Shown here piece after piece: positions 10,448 through 23,142 of a DNA stretch of 64,000 bases. Each line of letters begins with the position of its first letter. Within the stretch, counting starts at the first letter, position 1. A program made the position numbers and the translations under genes. Below the pieces are notes generated by a model that was not told the origin of the DNA, searched no databases, and saw only the letters and a program-made list of their open reading frames with translations. The stretch lies in contig NZ_LT840186.1 in the NCBI RefSeq assembly GCF_900177485.1, positions 1,256,650-1,320,649 of the forward strand, in the 5' to 3' direction. Origin of the DNA: Candidatus Pelagibacter sp. HIMB1321 (GTDB lineage Bacteria; Pseudomonadota; Alphaproteobacteria; Pelagibacterales; Pelagibacteraceae).

Positions 10448-11005
10448 TTGAGTAAGAACAAAGGATTTTCAAATACTTCTGCACAAAGATATTCTCTAGC
10501 TTTGTATGAACTTTCTAATGAAGCTAATTCTATAGTTGATATTGAAAAACATACTTTAGCAATTTTAAATTTAATCGAAAAAAATAAAGATTTTAATAAC
10601 TTGATTAAAGATCCAACTGAAAATCAAGAAAATTTGATTTCTGTAATAAATAAAATTTCCGAAACTTTTAAAGTTAATGATTTATTAAAAAATTTTATGA
10701 CATTTTTAATAAAAAAAAGAAGATTTTTTTACCTAGAAAAAATTTTAAAAAGTTTTATTGAAATCTGCTCGGAAAAAAGAGGTGAGATTAAAGCTGAGAT
10801 TCAATCTGCGAAAGAATTATCTAATGAAGAAATAAGTAAAATAACTGAAGAACTCTCACAAAACTTCAGCTCTAAAATGAAATTAAACTACAAAAATGAC
10901 AAAAGTTTAATTGGAGGATTAATCGTCAAAATAGGTAGCACTATGGTTGATACTTCCATCAAAAATAAATTACAACAAATCGAAAATAGAATGATAGAGG
11001 CATAA
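10448..11005 (+). CDS. atpH: F1 ATP synthase delta subunit (TTG start)
   Basis: Delta subunit (OSCP family) joining the F1 head to the F0 stalk. The 185-residue sequence shows the usual N-terminal helical bundle ([13 protein letters not shown]) and C-terminal [22 protein letters not shown] signature. The only plausible start is TTG at 10448: a TAA lies in frame at 10436-10438, and the first in-frame ATG would remove most of the protein. No clear Shine-Dalgarno sequence precedes it. It is first in atpHAGDC; the 110 nt upstream (10338-10447) must hold the operon promoter, with TATATG at 10391-10396 as a possible -10, but I cannot pair it with a good -35. F0 genes are not in the window, as is usual in alphaproteobacteria. 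Confidence 0.95.
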   Translation: MSKNKGFSNTSAQRYSLALYELSNEANSIVDIEKHTLAILNLIEKNKDFNNLIKDPTENQENLISVINKISETFKVNDLLKNFMTFLIKKRRFFYLEKILKSFIEICSEKRGEIKAEIQSAKELSNEEISKITEELSQNFSSKMKLNYKNDKSLIGGLIVKIGSTMVDTSIKNKLQQIENRMIEA

Positions 11006-11006
11006 T

Positions 11007-12539
11007 ATGGAAATAAATCCTTCAGAAGTAACAAAAATATTAAAAGAACAAATTAAAAATTTTGGAGATAAAGCAGAAATTTCTGAAGTTGGACAAGTTT
11101 TGTCAGTTGGTGATGGTATCGCTAGGATCTATGGATTAGATAATGTTCAAGCTGGAGAAATGGTTGAATTTGCTGATGGCTCTAAAGGTATGGCTTTAAA
11201 CCTTGAAAGCGAAAATGTAGGTGTTGTAATTTTTGGTGACGATAGAAATGTTAAAGAAGGAGACGTAGTTAAAAGAACTGGAAATATTGTTGATACACCA
11301 GTTGGAAAAGAATTGCTTGGAAGAGTAGTTGATGGATTAGGTAACCCTATTGATGGAAAGGGTGCATTCGATAAAGGAATTAAAAAAAGTAGGGTAGAGG
11401 TAAAAGCTCCTGGAATAATTCCAAGACAATCAGTCAGTGAACCAATGCAGACAGGTTTAAAATCAATCGACAGTCTTGTACCAATTGGGAGAGGTCAAAG
11501 GGAATTGATTATTGGTGATAGACAAACAGGTAAAACTGCAGTTGCTATTGATGCAATAATTAACCAAAAAAAAATTAATGAGTCTGGTGATGAAAAACAA
11601 AAACTTTATTGTATTTATGTTGCTGTAGGTCAAAAAAGATCAACGGTAAGACAAATACAAAAAACTTTAGAAGAAGCTGGGGCTATGGAATATACAACTA
11701 TAGTTGCTGCAACAGCATCTGACTCAGCTCCACTTCAATTTTTAGCTCCTTATACAGGATGTGCTATGGGAGAATTTTTCAGAGATAATGGCATGCATGC
11801 TTTAATAATCTATGATGATTTATCTAAGCAGGCTGTTGCATACAGACAGATGTCGCTATTATTAAGAAGACCTCCAGGAAGGGAAGCATACCCAGGAGAT
11901 GTATTTTATCTTCATAGTAGACTATTAGAAAGAGCAGCTAAATTGAGTGACGAGCATGGTGGTGGTTCTCTTACTGCTTTACCTATTATTGAAACTCAAG
12001 GTGGAGACGTTTCTGCCTTTATACCCACAAACGTAATTTCTATTACGGATGGTCAAATTTTCTTAGAAACAGAGTTATTTAACCAAGGAATTAGACCAGC
12101 GATTAACGTGGGTTTATCTGTTTCAAGGGTTGGTTCAGCAGCACAAACAAAAGCTATGAAAAAGGTTTCTGGTTCAATGAAACTTGAATTAGCTCAATAT
12201 AGAGAGATGGCAGCATTTGCTCAATTCGGATCAGATTTAGATGCTTCAACACAACAGCTTTTAAATCGAGGTTCAAAATTAACTGAACTTTTAAAACAAA
12301 AACAATATTCACCAATGACTGTTGCTGAGCAAGTAATTTCAGTTTTCTGTGGTGTAAAAGGATATCTTGATGATGTTGAATTAAAAGACATTGCAGATTT
12401 TGAACACAAGATCATTGAGAAATGTAAATCTGATAAACCAGAGATTATTAATTCTATTTTAAGTTCAGGTAAACTTGAAGAGGATACTGAAAAAGAATTA
12501 GTAGAATTGATTAATCAATTAAAACAAAGCTTAAAATAA
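11007..12539 (+). CDS. atpA: F1 ATP synthase alpha subunit
   Basis: Non-catalytic nucleotide-binding alpha subunit of the F1 hexamer. The N-terminal sequence matches the delta-binding region, the Walker A GDRQTGKT is at about residues 170-177, and the family signature [14 protein letters not shown] is present. The length of 510 residues is typical. It starts one base after the atpH stop codon (TAA-T-ATG), so the two are likely translationally coupled, which would help compensate for the weak TTG start of atpH at the head of the operon. Confidence 0.98.
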   Translation: MEINPSEVTKILKEQIKNFGDKAEISEVGQVLSVGDGIARIYGLDNVQAGEMVEFADGSKGMALNLESENVGVVIFGDDRNVKEGDVVKRTGNIVDTPVGKELLGRVVDGLGNPIDGKGAFDKGIKKSRVEVKAPGIIPRQSVSEPMQTGLKSIDSLVPIGRGQRELIIGDRQTGKTAVAIDAIINQKKINESGDEKQKLYCIYVAVGQKRSTVRQIQKTLEEAGAMEYTTIVAATASDSAPLQFLAPYTGCAMGEFFRDNGMHALIIYDDLSKQAVAYRQMSLLLRRPPGREAYPGDVFYLHSRLLERAAKLSDEHGGGSLTALPIIETQGGDVSAFIPTNVISITDGQIFLETELFNQGIRPAINVGLSVSRVGSAAQTKAMKKVSGSMKLELAQYREMAAFAQFGSDLDASTQQLLNRGSKLTELLKQKQYSPMTVAEQVISVFCGVKGYLDDVELKDIADFEHKIIEKCKSDKPEIINSILSSGKLEEDTEKELVELINQLKQSLK

Positions 12540-12547
12540 AAAAATAA

Positions 12548-14843
<2,296 letters not shown>

Positions 14844-14844
<1 letters not shown>

Positions 14845-15236
14845 TGAGTGAAGAATTTAAAGTAGAAATAGTTAATCCAGAAAAATCTTTTTTTTCAAAA
14901 GAGGATGTAACAGAAGTTATTGTTCCAGCTTTTGAAGGTGAGATGGGAATTCTAAAAGACCATATTTCAATTATATCTTTTTTAAAACCTGGTATTATTA
15001 CAATCTATTCAAAATCTGGTGAAGAAAAATTCTTTGTTGAGGATGGGATAGTTGAATTTAAAAATAATAATCTATCAGTTTTAACTAGCTCTATTTTTAG
15101 CTTGAAAGATATTGATAAAAATAAAATTCAGGATTTAATAAAAGTTACTGAGCAAGAAGCAAATAAATCAGAGATAAGTGATCAAGCAAAGTTCTTAGCA
15201 GACCAAAAAATTGATGTGCTAAGATCTATTAATTAA
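14844..15236 (+). CDS. atpC: F1 ATP synthase epsilon subunit
   Basis: Epsilon subunit, an N-terminal beta sandwich that couples the rotor and a C-terminal helical part that can inhibit ATP hydrolysis. The opening FKVEIVNPEKSFFSKEDVTEVIVPAFEGEMGIL matches the family. At 130 residues it is near usual length, with a short C-terminal helical region. Its 3' end overlaps the 3' end of rppH on the opposite strand by 18 bp, so the operon ends without space for a classical terminator. Confidence 0.95.
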
Positions 15237-15704
15237 TATTTTTTCAACTTTTTCTTGGACTTCTTTGTAGACATGAAGTTTGAAATCTACAACTAATTGA
15301 GTAATTTCTTTTAAATCCACCCATTTCCAATCTAAAAATTCAGGTTTTTTGGTTTGAATATTTATCTCACTGTCATTTCCAATATGTCTCATTAAAAACC
15401 ATTTTTGAATTTGACCTTTATATTTTCCCTTCCAAATAATTCCTAATAAGCGATCAGGAAGATTGTAGGTTATAAAACCATCTAGCTCGCTAATAAGCTC
15501 TACATTTTTTATACTAGTTTCTTCCTCTAATTCTCGATAAGCAGCAGTTAAATAATCCTCTCCATCATCAACGCCACCTTGAGGCATTTGCCAAAAATTT
15601 TTTGGATTATCAATTCTTTTTGCGACAAAAACTTTATCATCTTTATTAAGCACAACTATTCCAACACCACTTCTTAGTGGTAAATCTTTAAACTTTTCCT
15701 GCAT
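15219..15704 (-). CDS. rppH: RNA pyrophosphohydrolase (Nudix)
   Basis: Nudix hydrolase expected to remove pyrophosphate from 5'-triphosphate mRNA ends and start their decay. The Nudix box is visible from GGVDDGED to RELEEETSI, with the catalytic REL and paired glutamates intact; the canonical Gly near the end of the box (EExG) is Ser here. The WQMPQGGVDDGE context is typical of the RppH subgroup. The length of 161 residues is normal. It is the last gene of the minus-strand rplU-to-rppH run, starting 1 nt after the ctpA stop codon. Confidence 0.88.
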   Translation of the reverse strand: MQEKFKDLPLRSGVGIVVLNKDDKVFVAKRIDNPKNFWQMPQGGVDDGEDYLTAAYRELEEETSIKNVELISELDGFITYNLPDRLLGIIWKGKYKGQIQKWFLMRHIGNDSEINIQTKKPEFLDWKWVDLKEITQLVVDFKLHVYKEVQEKVEKILINRS

Positions 15705-15705
15705 T

Positions 15706-16842
15706 TTATCCTTTTAAAAGTTTAATAGCGTAGTTTAATTGATTGTCAGTTTCGGTTTTAATTTTAAATTCTTCACCTTTTTCATTAACTTCAATATCAG
15801 GGCTTACACCCACTTCAGAAATAGATTTTCCAGAGGGCAAATAATATTTGGCTACTGTTAGCCTAATAGCCCCTTTGTTTTTTAAAGGAATAATTGATTG
15901 AACAGAACCTTTTCCAAAACTGTTTTCACCTAAAATAATTGCTCTTTTGTGGTCCTTTAATGCTCCAGCAACTATCTCTGAAGCAGATGCTGAACCATAA
16001 TTAATCAAAACTAATAATGTTTTTCCTTTTGTTAAATCACCTTTTTTTGCAAACCATTTTCTATTTTCAGACGGTTGTCTACTTTTTGTTGATACAATTT
16101 CACCATTATCTAAAAAGAAATCCGAAATTTTAATTGCTTGAGATAATAATCCTCCAGGATTATTTCTTAAATCTAATATGTAAGCACTGATATCTTGATC
16201 TTTCTCTAATTCTTCAATTTTATCTTCTATTTGTTTACTGCTATTTTCATTGAATGATGTAAGTCTAATGTAGCCAATATCTTTTTCAAGTAGATCAGCT
16301 TTTACAGATTGTATTTTTATAATTTCTCTAGTTATATTAAACGTTAAAGCCTTTTTTTCTCCTCTTCGTCTTACGGTTAATTCAATATTAGATCCAACAG
16401 GTCCTCGCATTAAATCTACAGCTTCACTTAAAGTTTTACCTTGTACTTGAGTGTCTTCAATTTTTACAATGTAATCTCCAGCTTTAATACCAGCTCTTGA
16501 TGCAGGGGTGTCATCTATAGGAGAAATCACTTTTACAACACCAGCTTCCATACTTACTTCAATTCCAAGACCTCCAAATTCACCACTGGTCTCCGTTTGC
16601 ATCTCATTAAATACTTCAGGAGGCATATAAGCCGAGTATGGGTCTAGTGACTGAAGCAGACCATTAATTGCAGAATCCATACTGTCTGATTGATTTATTT
16701 CATCAACATATTCTTCATTAATTTTTTCAAGTACTTCACCAAATAAATCAATTTTTTTGTAAATATCATTTTCATTTGCAGAGACGAAGTTTGATAAAAA
16801 TAAACTATTTAAAAAAAAAAATAAAATTAGAAGATATTTCAT
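15706..16842 (-). CDS. ctpA: Carboxy-terminal processing protease, S41 family
   Basis: Periplasmic serine protease with a PDZ domain. I place the start at ATG 16842-16840 (378 residues) rather than further upstream, because it gives a clean signal peptide (MKYLLILFFFLNSLFLSNFVSA) and an ATGA overlap with the rsfS stop. The PDZ domain covers about residues 90-165 in this numbering (GLGIEVSMEAGVVKV). The catalytic dyad is Ser286 in GSASASE and Lys311 in FGKGSVQS, spaced 25 residues as in CtpA/Prc enzymes. It sits directly after rsfS; in many alphaproteobacteria rlmH and an EnvC-like peptidase gene lie between the two, and neither is here. Confidence 0.93.
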   Translation of the reverse strand: MKYLLILFFFLNSLFLSNFVSANENDIYKKIDLFGEVLEKINEEYVDEINQSDSMDSAINGLLQSLDPYSAYMPPEVFNEMQTETSGEFGGLGIEVSMEAGVVKVISPIDDTPASRAGIKAGDYIVKIEDTQVQGKTLSEAVDLMRGPVGSNIELTVRRRGEKKALTFNITREIIKIQSVKADLLEKDIGYIRLTSFNENSSKQIEDKIEELEKDQDISAYILDLRNNPGGLLSQAIKISDFFLDNGEIVSTKSRQPSENRKWFAKKGDLTKGKTLLVLINYGSASASEIVAGALKDHKRAIILGENSFGKGSVQSIIPLKNKGAIRLTVAKYYLPSGKSISEVGVSPDIEVNEKGEEFKIKTETDNQLNYAIKLLKG

Positions 16843-17189
16843 ATCATCACTTTTTCTTTTGGTATTAATTCTGACCAAATTTTTTCAAGCTCATAAAACT
16901 TTCTTTTTTCTGGGTGAAAAATATGGACTATTAGATCAATACCATCAACTAATTTCCATTCATTACTTTCTTTACCCTCAATTTTAGAATTTTTTAAACC
17001 ATTATCTTTAAATTTTTCTAAAACTTGTTCTGATAAAGATTGAATATGTCTTGAAGAGGTTCCACTTGCAATAATCATGTAATCAGCCATTGAACTTTTG
17101 TCTTTTAGGTCAATGCTTACAATGTCATGAGCTTTATTAATATCAAGGGTTTTAATAATAATATCTTTAAGATCTGAATTTTTATCCAT
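16839..17189 (-). CDS. rsfS: Ribosomal silencing factor RsfS
   Basis: Small factor that binds ribosomal protein L14 and blocks subunit joining during starvation. The family core is visible: DIVSIDLKDKSSMADYMIIASGTSSRHIQSL and the WKLVDGIDLIVHIFHPEKRKFYELEKIWS segment. The length of 116 residues is normal. It begins 17 nt after nadD, its usual partner, and ends in an ATGA overlap with ctpA. Confidence 0.94.
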   Translation of the reverse strand: MDKNSDLKDIIIKTLDINKAHDIVSIDLKDKSSMADYMIIASGTSSRHIQSLSEQVLEKFKDNGLKNSKIEGKESNEWKLVDGIDLIVHIFHPEKRKFYELEKIWSELIPKEKVMI

Positions 17190-17206
17190 TAATTAATTTG
17201 AGACTA

Positions 17207-17749
17207 TCAAATTTTTCTTAATTGAGAAGATGAAATGTTGACCTTATCAAATTCAACAAATGTAACAGATTTATTAGATAAATTTTTATAAGTTTTTGAA
17301 TTTAGAGAACTTTTTTTATAACCATGTCGATCAAAAACTATAAGTTTTGACTTTCTAAGAATATTTCTCCATTTGTGCCATTTATGAAAATTGATAAGAT
17401 TATCAGCACCAATTAAAAAAAAAATTTCATATTTTCCAGTTTTATAAAAATAATCAATTAAGTCTGAAGTTTTATTGGATTTAATTATATCTTCAAAATA
17501 TTTAATCTTTATAAACTTACTTTTACTAATTATTTTTTTACAAAAGCTCATTCTTTTCTTAAGGTCATTTGAAGCTTTTTTCTTAAAAGGGTTTTGATTT
17601 GTTATTGCCCAAACGACAGACTTTAATTTAAATTTTTTTTTTGCCTCTTTTGAGATTGCTAAATGGCCTTTGTGTGCAGGATCAAATGAACCACCTAAAA
17701 TTCCTATTTTGTTATTATTTATTTTCAATTTATTTTCTAATTCTTCCAT
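17207..17749 (-). CDS. nadD: Nicotinate-nucleotide adenylyltransferase
   Basis: Converts nicotinate mononucleotide and ATP to deamido-NAD. The nucleotidyltransferase signature GGSFDPAHKGHL (residues 19-30) and the FLIGADNLINFHKWHKW segment are present. The protein ends with NISSSQLRKI, immediately after the ISSTxIR-type ATP-binding motif, so the short C-terminal helix found in enzymes such as E. coli NadD is absent; no frameshift that would restore it is visible in the 17 nt before rsfS. The first 13 residues overlap the proA 3' end by 20 bp. No internal ATG precedes the core, so the annotated ATG is preferred. Confidence 0.92.
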   Translation of the reverse strand: MEELENKLKINNNKIGILGGSFDPAHKGHLAISKEAKKKFKLKSVVWAITNQNPFKKKASNDLKKRMSFCKKIISKSKFIKIKYFEDIIKSNKTSDLIDYFYKTGKYEIFFLIGADNLINFHKWHKWRNILRKSKLIVFDRHGYKKSSLNSKTYKNLSNKSVTFVEFDKVNISSSQLRKI

Positions 17750-18979
17750 TACTAGTGACTTGGTACTTGTAAGAAACTAACTGATCTAATCCTACTGGCC
17801 CCCTTGGTGGAAGTGTATTTGTGGAAATTCCAACTTCACCACCAAACCCAAATTCTCCACCATCTGCAAATTGTGTAGATGTATTGTGCATCGATATAGA
17901 ACTTTTTACCTGTTTTAAAAATTTTTTAGCTGATTTATTATTTTTTGTAATAATAGCATCGGTATGCATTGTGCCATATTTATTTATATGATTGATCGCT
18001 TCGTCAATATTTTTTACAGATTTTACTGATACAGTAGGTCCTAAGTATTCTGTTGACCAATCGCTTTCTTTAGCAATTTTAATTTTACCGTTATAGAATT
18101 TATTAATATTTTTATCTCCAATTATTTTACAACCATTTTTTTCTAGATTAGATAAAATTGGATCACAAAATTTTTTGAGAATTTTTTTATGAATTAAGAT
18201 TGTTTCTGTAGCACCACAGATAGCTGTATTTCTTAATTTTGCATTTAAAGTAATTTTTTTTGACATTGTTAAATCAGCCTGATCATCAATATATGTATGA
18301 CATATGCCCTCTAAATGACCAATTACAGGTATCCTCGATAGTTCTTGAACTTTTTTTACTAAACCTCTACCACCTCTTGGAATAACAACATCAATATAAT
18401 TGATCATCTTAGTTAATAAAAAATCAACAGTTTTTCGATTTTTAGATTCTATGAACTGAACATAATTGCTGTTAATTTTATTTTTTTGGAGTGCTTTTTT
18501 AAATAAATTGGTTAGTATTTTATTTGAGTAATATGCTTCAGATCCACCTTTTAAAATAACTGGATTACCTGATTTGAAACAGAGGGCAGCAACGTCAGAA
18601 GTTACATTGGGTCTACTTTCATAAATTACAGAAATTACCCCAATTGGAACGGTTTTTTTTTCAATTTTTAGGCCATTAGGTCTTTTCCATTTCTTTAAAG
18701 TTTGATCTACAGGGTCTTTAAAACTAATTATTGTTTTTATAGAATTTGTAATTTGTAAAAGTTTTTTATTGTCTAATAAAAGTCTTTTTATAAGATTATT
18801 CTTTAACTTGTTTTTATTAGCATTTTTTAAATCTTTTTTATTTTCTAGAATTATTTTTGAATGATTGTCTTTAATCAAAAAAATATAATCTTTTAAAACT
18901 TGATTTTTTTTAACTGAGCTTACATTTTCAATTGAAGCTTTTTTTGCATTTTTTCCAAGACTAAATAAATAATTTCTCA

Positions 18980-18980
<1 letters not shown>
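17730..18980 (-). CDS. proA: Gamma-glutamyl phosphate reductase
   Basis: NADPH-dependent second step of proline biosynthesis, reducing glutamyl-5-phosphate to the semialdehyde. The conserved segment RNTAICGATETILIHK contains the catalytic cysteine, and the C-terminal FADGGEFGFGGEVGISTNTLPPRGPVGL block is characteristic. The 416 residues are normal. Its ATG overlaps the last base of the proB stop codon region (proB ends at 18980), so the ProB and ProA subunits, which form a functional pair, are made in series. Confidence 0.97.
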
Positions 18981-21068
<2,088 letters not shown>

Positions 21069-21086
21069 TCAATTTTAGTTGTACTA

Positions 21087-21341
21087 TTAATTGGGTTTTA
21101 CTGAAACGAAAGTTCTATCTGCTTTAGATTTTTTGAAAACTACTTTCCCTTTAATGACTGAAAAAATTGAATGATCTTTACCCATTCCAACATTCTCGCC
21201 GGGGAAAATTTTTGTTCCTCTTTGTCGGACTATTATATTTCCAGGTATAACAGTTTCACCACCGTATTTTTTTACACCAAGTCTTCTACCGGCACTATCT
21301 CGTCCGTTTCTCGATGATCCACCTGCTTTTTTTGTTGCCAT
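21087..21341 (-). CDS. rpmA: 50S ribosomal protein L27
   Basis: L27 near the peptidyl-transferase centre. [22 protein letters not shown] is the canonical N-terminus, with no cleaved leader of the Firmicutes type. The [15 protein letters not shown] block follows. The length of 84 residues is normal, and the gene starts 11 nt after rplU. Confidence 0.98.
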   Translation of the reverse strand: MATKKAGGSSRNGRDSAGRRLGVKKYGGETVIPGNIIVRQRGTKIFPGENVGMGKDHSIFSVIKGKVVFKKSKADRTFVSVKPN

Positions 21342-21352
21342 AATTTACCTAA

Positions 21353-21754
21353 TTATTTTTTTTCTTCTTTAACAGCTGTTTCTACTTTTTTTTCAGTTAC
21401 AACTTTCTTTCCAGCTTCAGATAGTACTTTACCATCTTTTGAAAAAATTTTGTTTATTCTTATCATAGAATATTCTTGTCTATGACCATTTTTTCTTCTT
21501 GAGTTATGTCTTCTTCTTTTTTTAAAAATTAAAACTGTTCTATTTTTTCCATTTTTAACTAATTCAGCTTCAACTTTTGCTCCTGTAACCGTTGGTGCAC
21601 CAACCTCAATCACTTTATCGTCTCCGTAAGCAAGTATTTCTTTAAATTCGATTTTTGTTTCAGGTTTAGAATCTGGCAATTTTTCTATTTTTAGAATTTC
21701 TCCAGATTTGACTTTATACTGTTTACCACCTGTTTGTATAACTGCGTATGACAT
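21353..21754 (-). CDS. rplU: 50S ribosomal protein L21
   Basis: L21 of the large subunit. The fold core MSYAVIQTGGKQYKVKSGEIL and the FKKRRRHNSRRKNGHRQ 23S-binding signature are clear. It is 133 residues long because of a Lys/Glu/Val-rich C-terminal tail (about residues 106-133) beyond the roughly 103-residue core; such low-complexity tails are common in alphaproteobacterial L21. It is the first gene of the rplU-rpmA-obgE-proBA-nadD-rsfS-ctpA-rppH run and has a well-formed promoter 30-60 nt upstream. Confidence 0.97.
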   Translation of the reverse strand: MSYAVIQTGGKQYKVKSGEILKIEKLPDSKPETKIEFKEILAYGDDKVIEVGAPTVTGAKVEAELVKNGKNRTVLIFKKRRRHNSRRKNGHRQEYSMIRINKIFSKDGKVLSEAGKKVVTEKKVETAVKEEKK

Positions 21755-21782
21755 AGTATTTATTGTTAAATTTTGTTAGCGC

Positions 21783-21810
21783 AATATAGACCGAGCCTCT
21801 TATTAGTCAA
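21783..21810 (-). promoter_or_regulatory. Sigma-70-type promoter of rplU operon
   Basis: On the minus strand TTGACT (21810-21805) and TATATT (21788-21783) are separated by 16 bp. A GC-rich discriminator (GCGC) follows the -10, as often seen in stringently controlled ribosomal promoters. The predicted start is near 21776, giving a leader of about 22 nt before the rplU ATG at 21754. This is prediction by pattern only. Confidence 0.65.
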
Positions 21811-21820
21811 GCTCAATAAG

Positions 21821-22540
21821 CTAAAAATTATCCTTTAAATCTCTTAGTTTTGAGAAACTTTTAACATCATTGGCTCTTAAAAATATATTACAATCAAGCT
21901 CATCTTTTATAGTGCTTGGCAAAGTTGGATTACCTTGGCTTAGGTTTTTTTTAATTTCTAAAATTTTATTTATTAACATTTTATTCTGAGGATCATATTG
22001 CAAACAAAACTTTGAGTTTTGAAGAGTATATTCATGACCACAATATATTTTGGTATCCAAAGGGAACTTTTTGAATAGACTAAGCGACATAAACATCTGA
22101 GAGTATGTTCCTTCAAAAATTTTTCCACAACCTAGCGAAAATAGAGTGTCACCAGTAAATAATATTTTTTCATTAAAAAAGTGATAACAAATATGCCCCG
22201 TTGTATGACCGGGTATGTGAAAAATTTTTGTTTCAAAATTATCTTTTTTCCAAACTTCTTGATCTTTTAACAAAATGTCAATTTCAGGAATTCTATCTTT
22301 ATCATTCTCAAAGCCTAAAATTTTTGAATTATAAAACTTTTTTATTTCTATATTTCCACCAACATGATCATAATGGTGATGAGTATTTAAAATATATTTT
22401 ATTTTAATTTTATTCTTTTCACAAAAATTAATTACAGGATCTGCCTCACTAGGATCAACTACACATGCTTCATTAGTTTTTTGGTCAATAATTAAATAAC
22501 TATAATTATCTTGTAGACATCTTACAATTTCAATCTTCAT
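21821..22540 (-). CDS. gloB: Hydroxyacylglutathione hydrolase (glyoxalase II)
   Basis: Metallo-beta-lactamase-fold hydrolase that releases D-lactate and glutathione from S-lactoylglutathione. The metal-binding THHHYDH motif is at residues 53-59 (His54, His56, Asp58, His59), HIPGHTTGH and FTGDTLF follow, and the C-terminal HAGH region carries CGHEYTLQNSKF. The length of 239 residues is normal. It starts 4 nt after metW and is the third gene behind the metX SAM-II leader, an association also known from other alphaproteobacteria. Confidence 0.93.
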   Translation of the reverse strand: MKIEIVRCLQDNYSYLIIDQKTNEACVVDPSEADPVINFCEKNKIKIKYILNTHHHYDHVGGNIEIKKFYNSKILGFENDKDRIPEIDILLKDQEVWKKDNFETKIFHIPGHTTGHICYHFFNEKILFTGDTLFSLGCGKIFEGTYSQMFMSLSLFKKFPLDTKIYCGHEYTLQNSKFCLQYDPQNKMLINKILEIKKNLSQGNPTLPSTIKDELDCNIFLRANDVKSFSKLRDLKDNF

Positions 22541-22544
22541 AGAT

Positions 22545-23141
22545 TTATTTTTCTATCAAAAATATTCCTAACTCTGAAAATAGATTTTTAAAAAATAGAT
22601 TAGATCTATCTATTTTTGTCATATTTTTATCATTTAAGGCAATTGATTTAAAAATTTTAAAATTCATTATATTTGAAAATCTTACAAAATCTTTAATAGT
22701 GCACATATGTAAATTCGGTGTGTTGTACCATTCATCTGGAAGTGCTTTTGTAACAGGCATAGTCCCTTTTAATAAAAGATGTAATCTCACTTTCCAAAAT
22801 CCAAAATTAGGAATTGTGACTATTGCCCTTTTTCCAACTCTTAAAAGTTCGTTTATTACTTTCTCAGGATTTACAAATGCTTGTAATGTTTGACTTAAAA
22901 CAACATAATCGAAAGAGTTGTTAGGAAATTGTTTTAAATCTATTTCAGCATTTCCTTCGATTACTGTTAATCCTTTTGAAATACATATTTGAACTTTATC
23001 TTTTGAAATCTCTAACCCTCTAACATCAACATTTTTTTCTTTTTTTAAGTATTCAATTAAAACACCATCCCCACAACCAACATCAAGCACTCTTGTATTA
23101 TTTTCAATATTGTCAGCAATGATTTTAAATTCTTGTTTCAT
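22545..23141 (-). CDS. metW: Methionine biosynthesis protein MetW
   Basis: Class I methyltransferase-fold protein that works with MetX in homoserine acylation; its own chemistry is not settled. The SAM-binding-type motif VLDVGCGDGVLIEYL is near residue 18 and the MetW-typical FGFWKVRLHLLLKGTMPVTKALPDEWYNTPNLH block is present. The length of 198 residues is standard. It begins 1 nt after the metX stop codon, so the pair is probably translated in series. Confidence 0.94.
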   Translation of the reverse strand: MKQEFKIIADNIENNTRVLDVGCGDGVLIEYLKKEKNVDVRGLEISKDKVQICISKGLTVIEGNAEIDLKQFPNNSFDYVVLSQTLQAFVNPEKVINELLRVGKRAIVTIPNFGFWKVRLHLLLKGTMPVTKALPDEWYNTPNLHMCTIKDFVRFSNIMNFKIFKSIALNDKNMTKIDRSNLFFKNLFSELGIFLIEK

Positions 23142-23142
23142 T

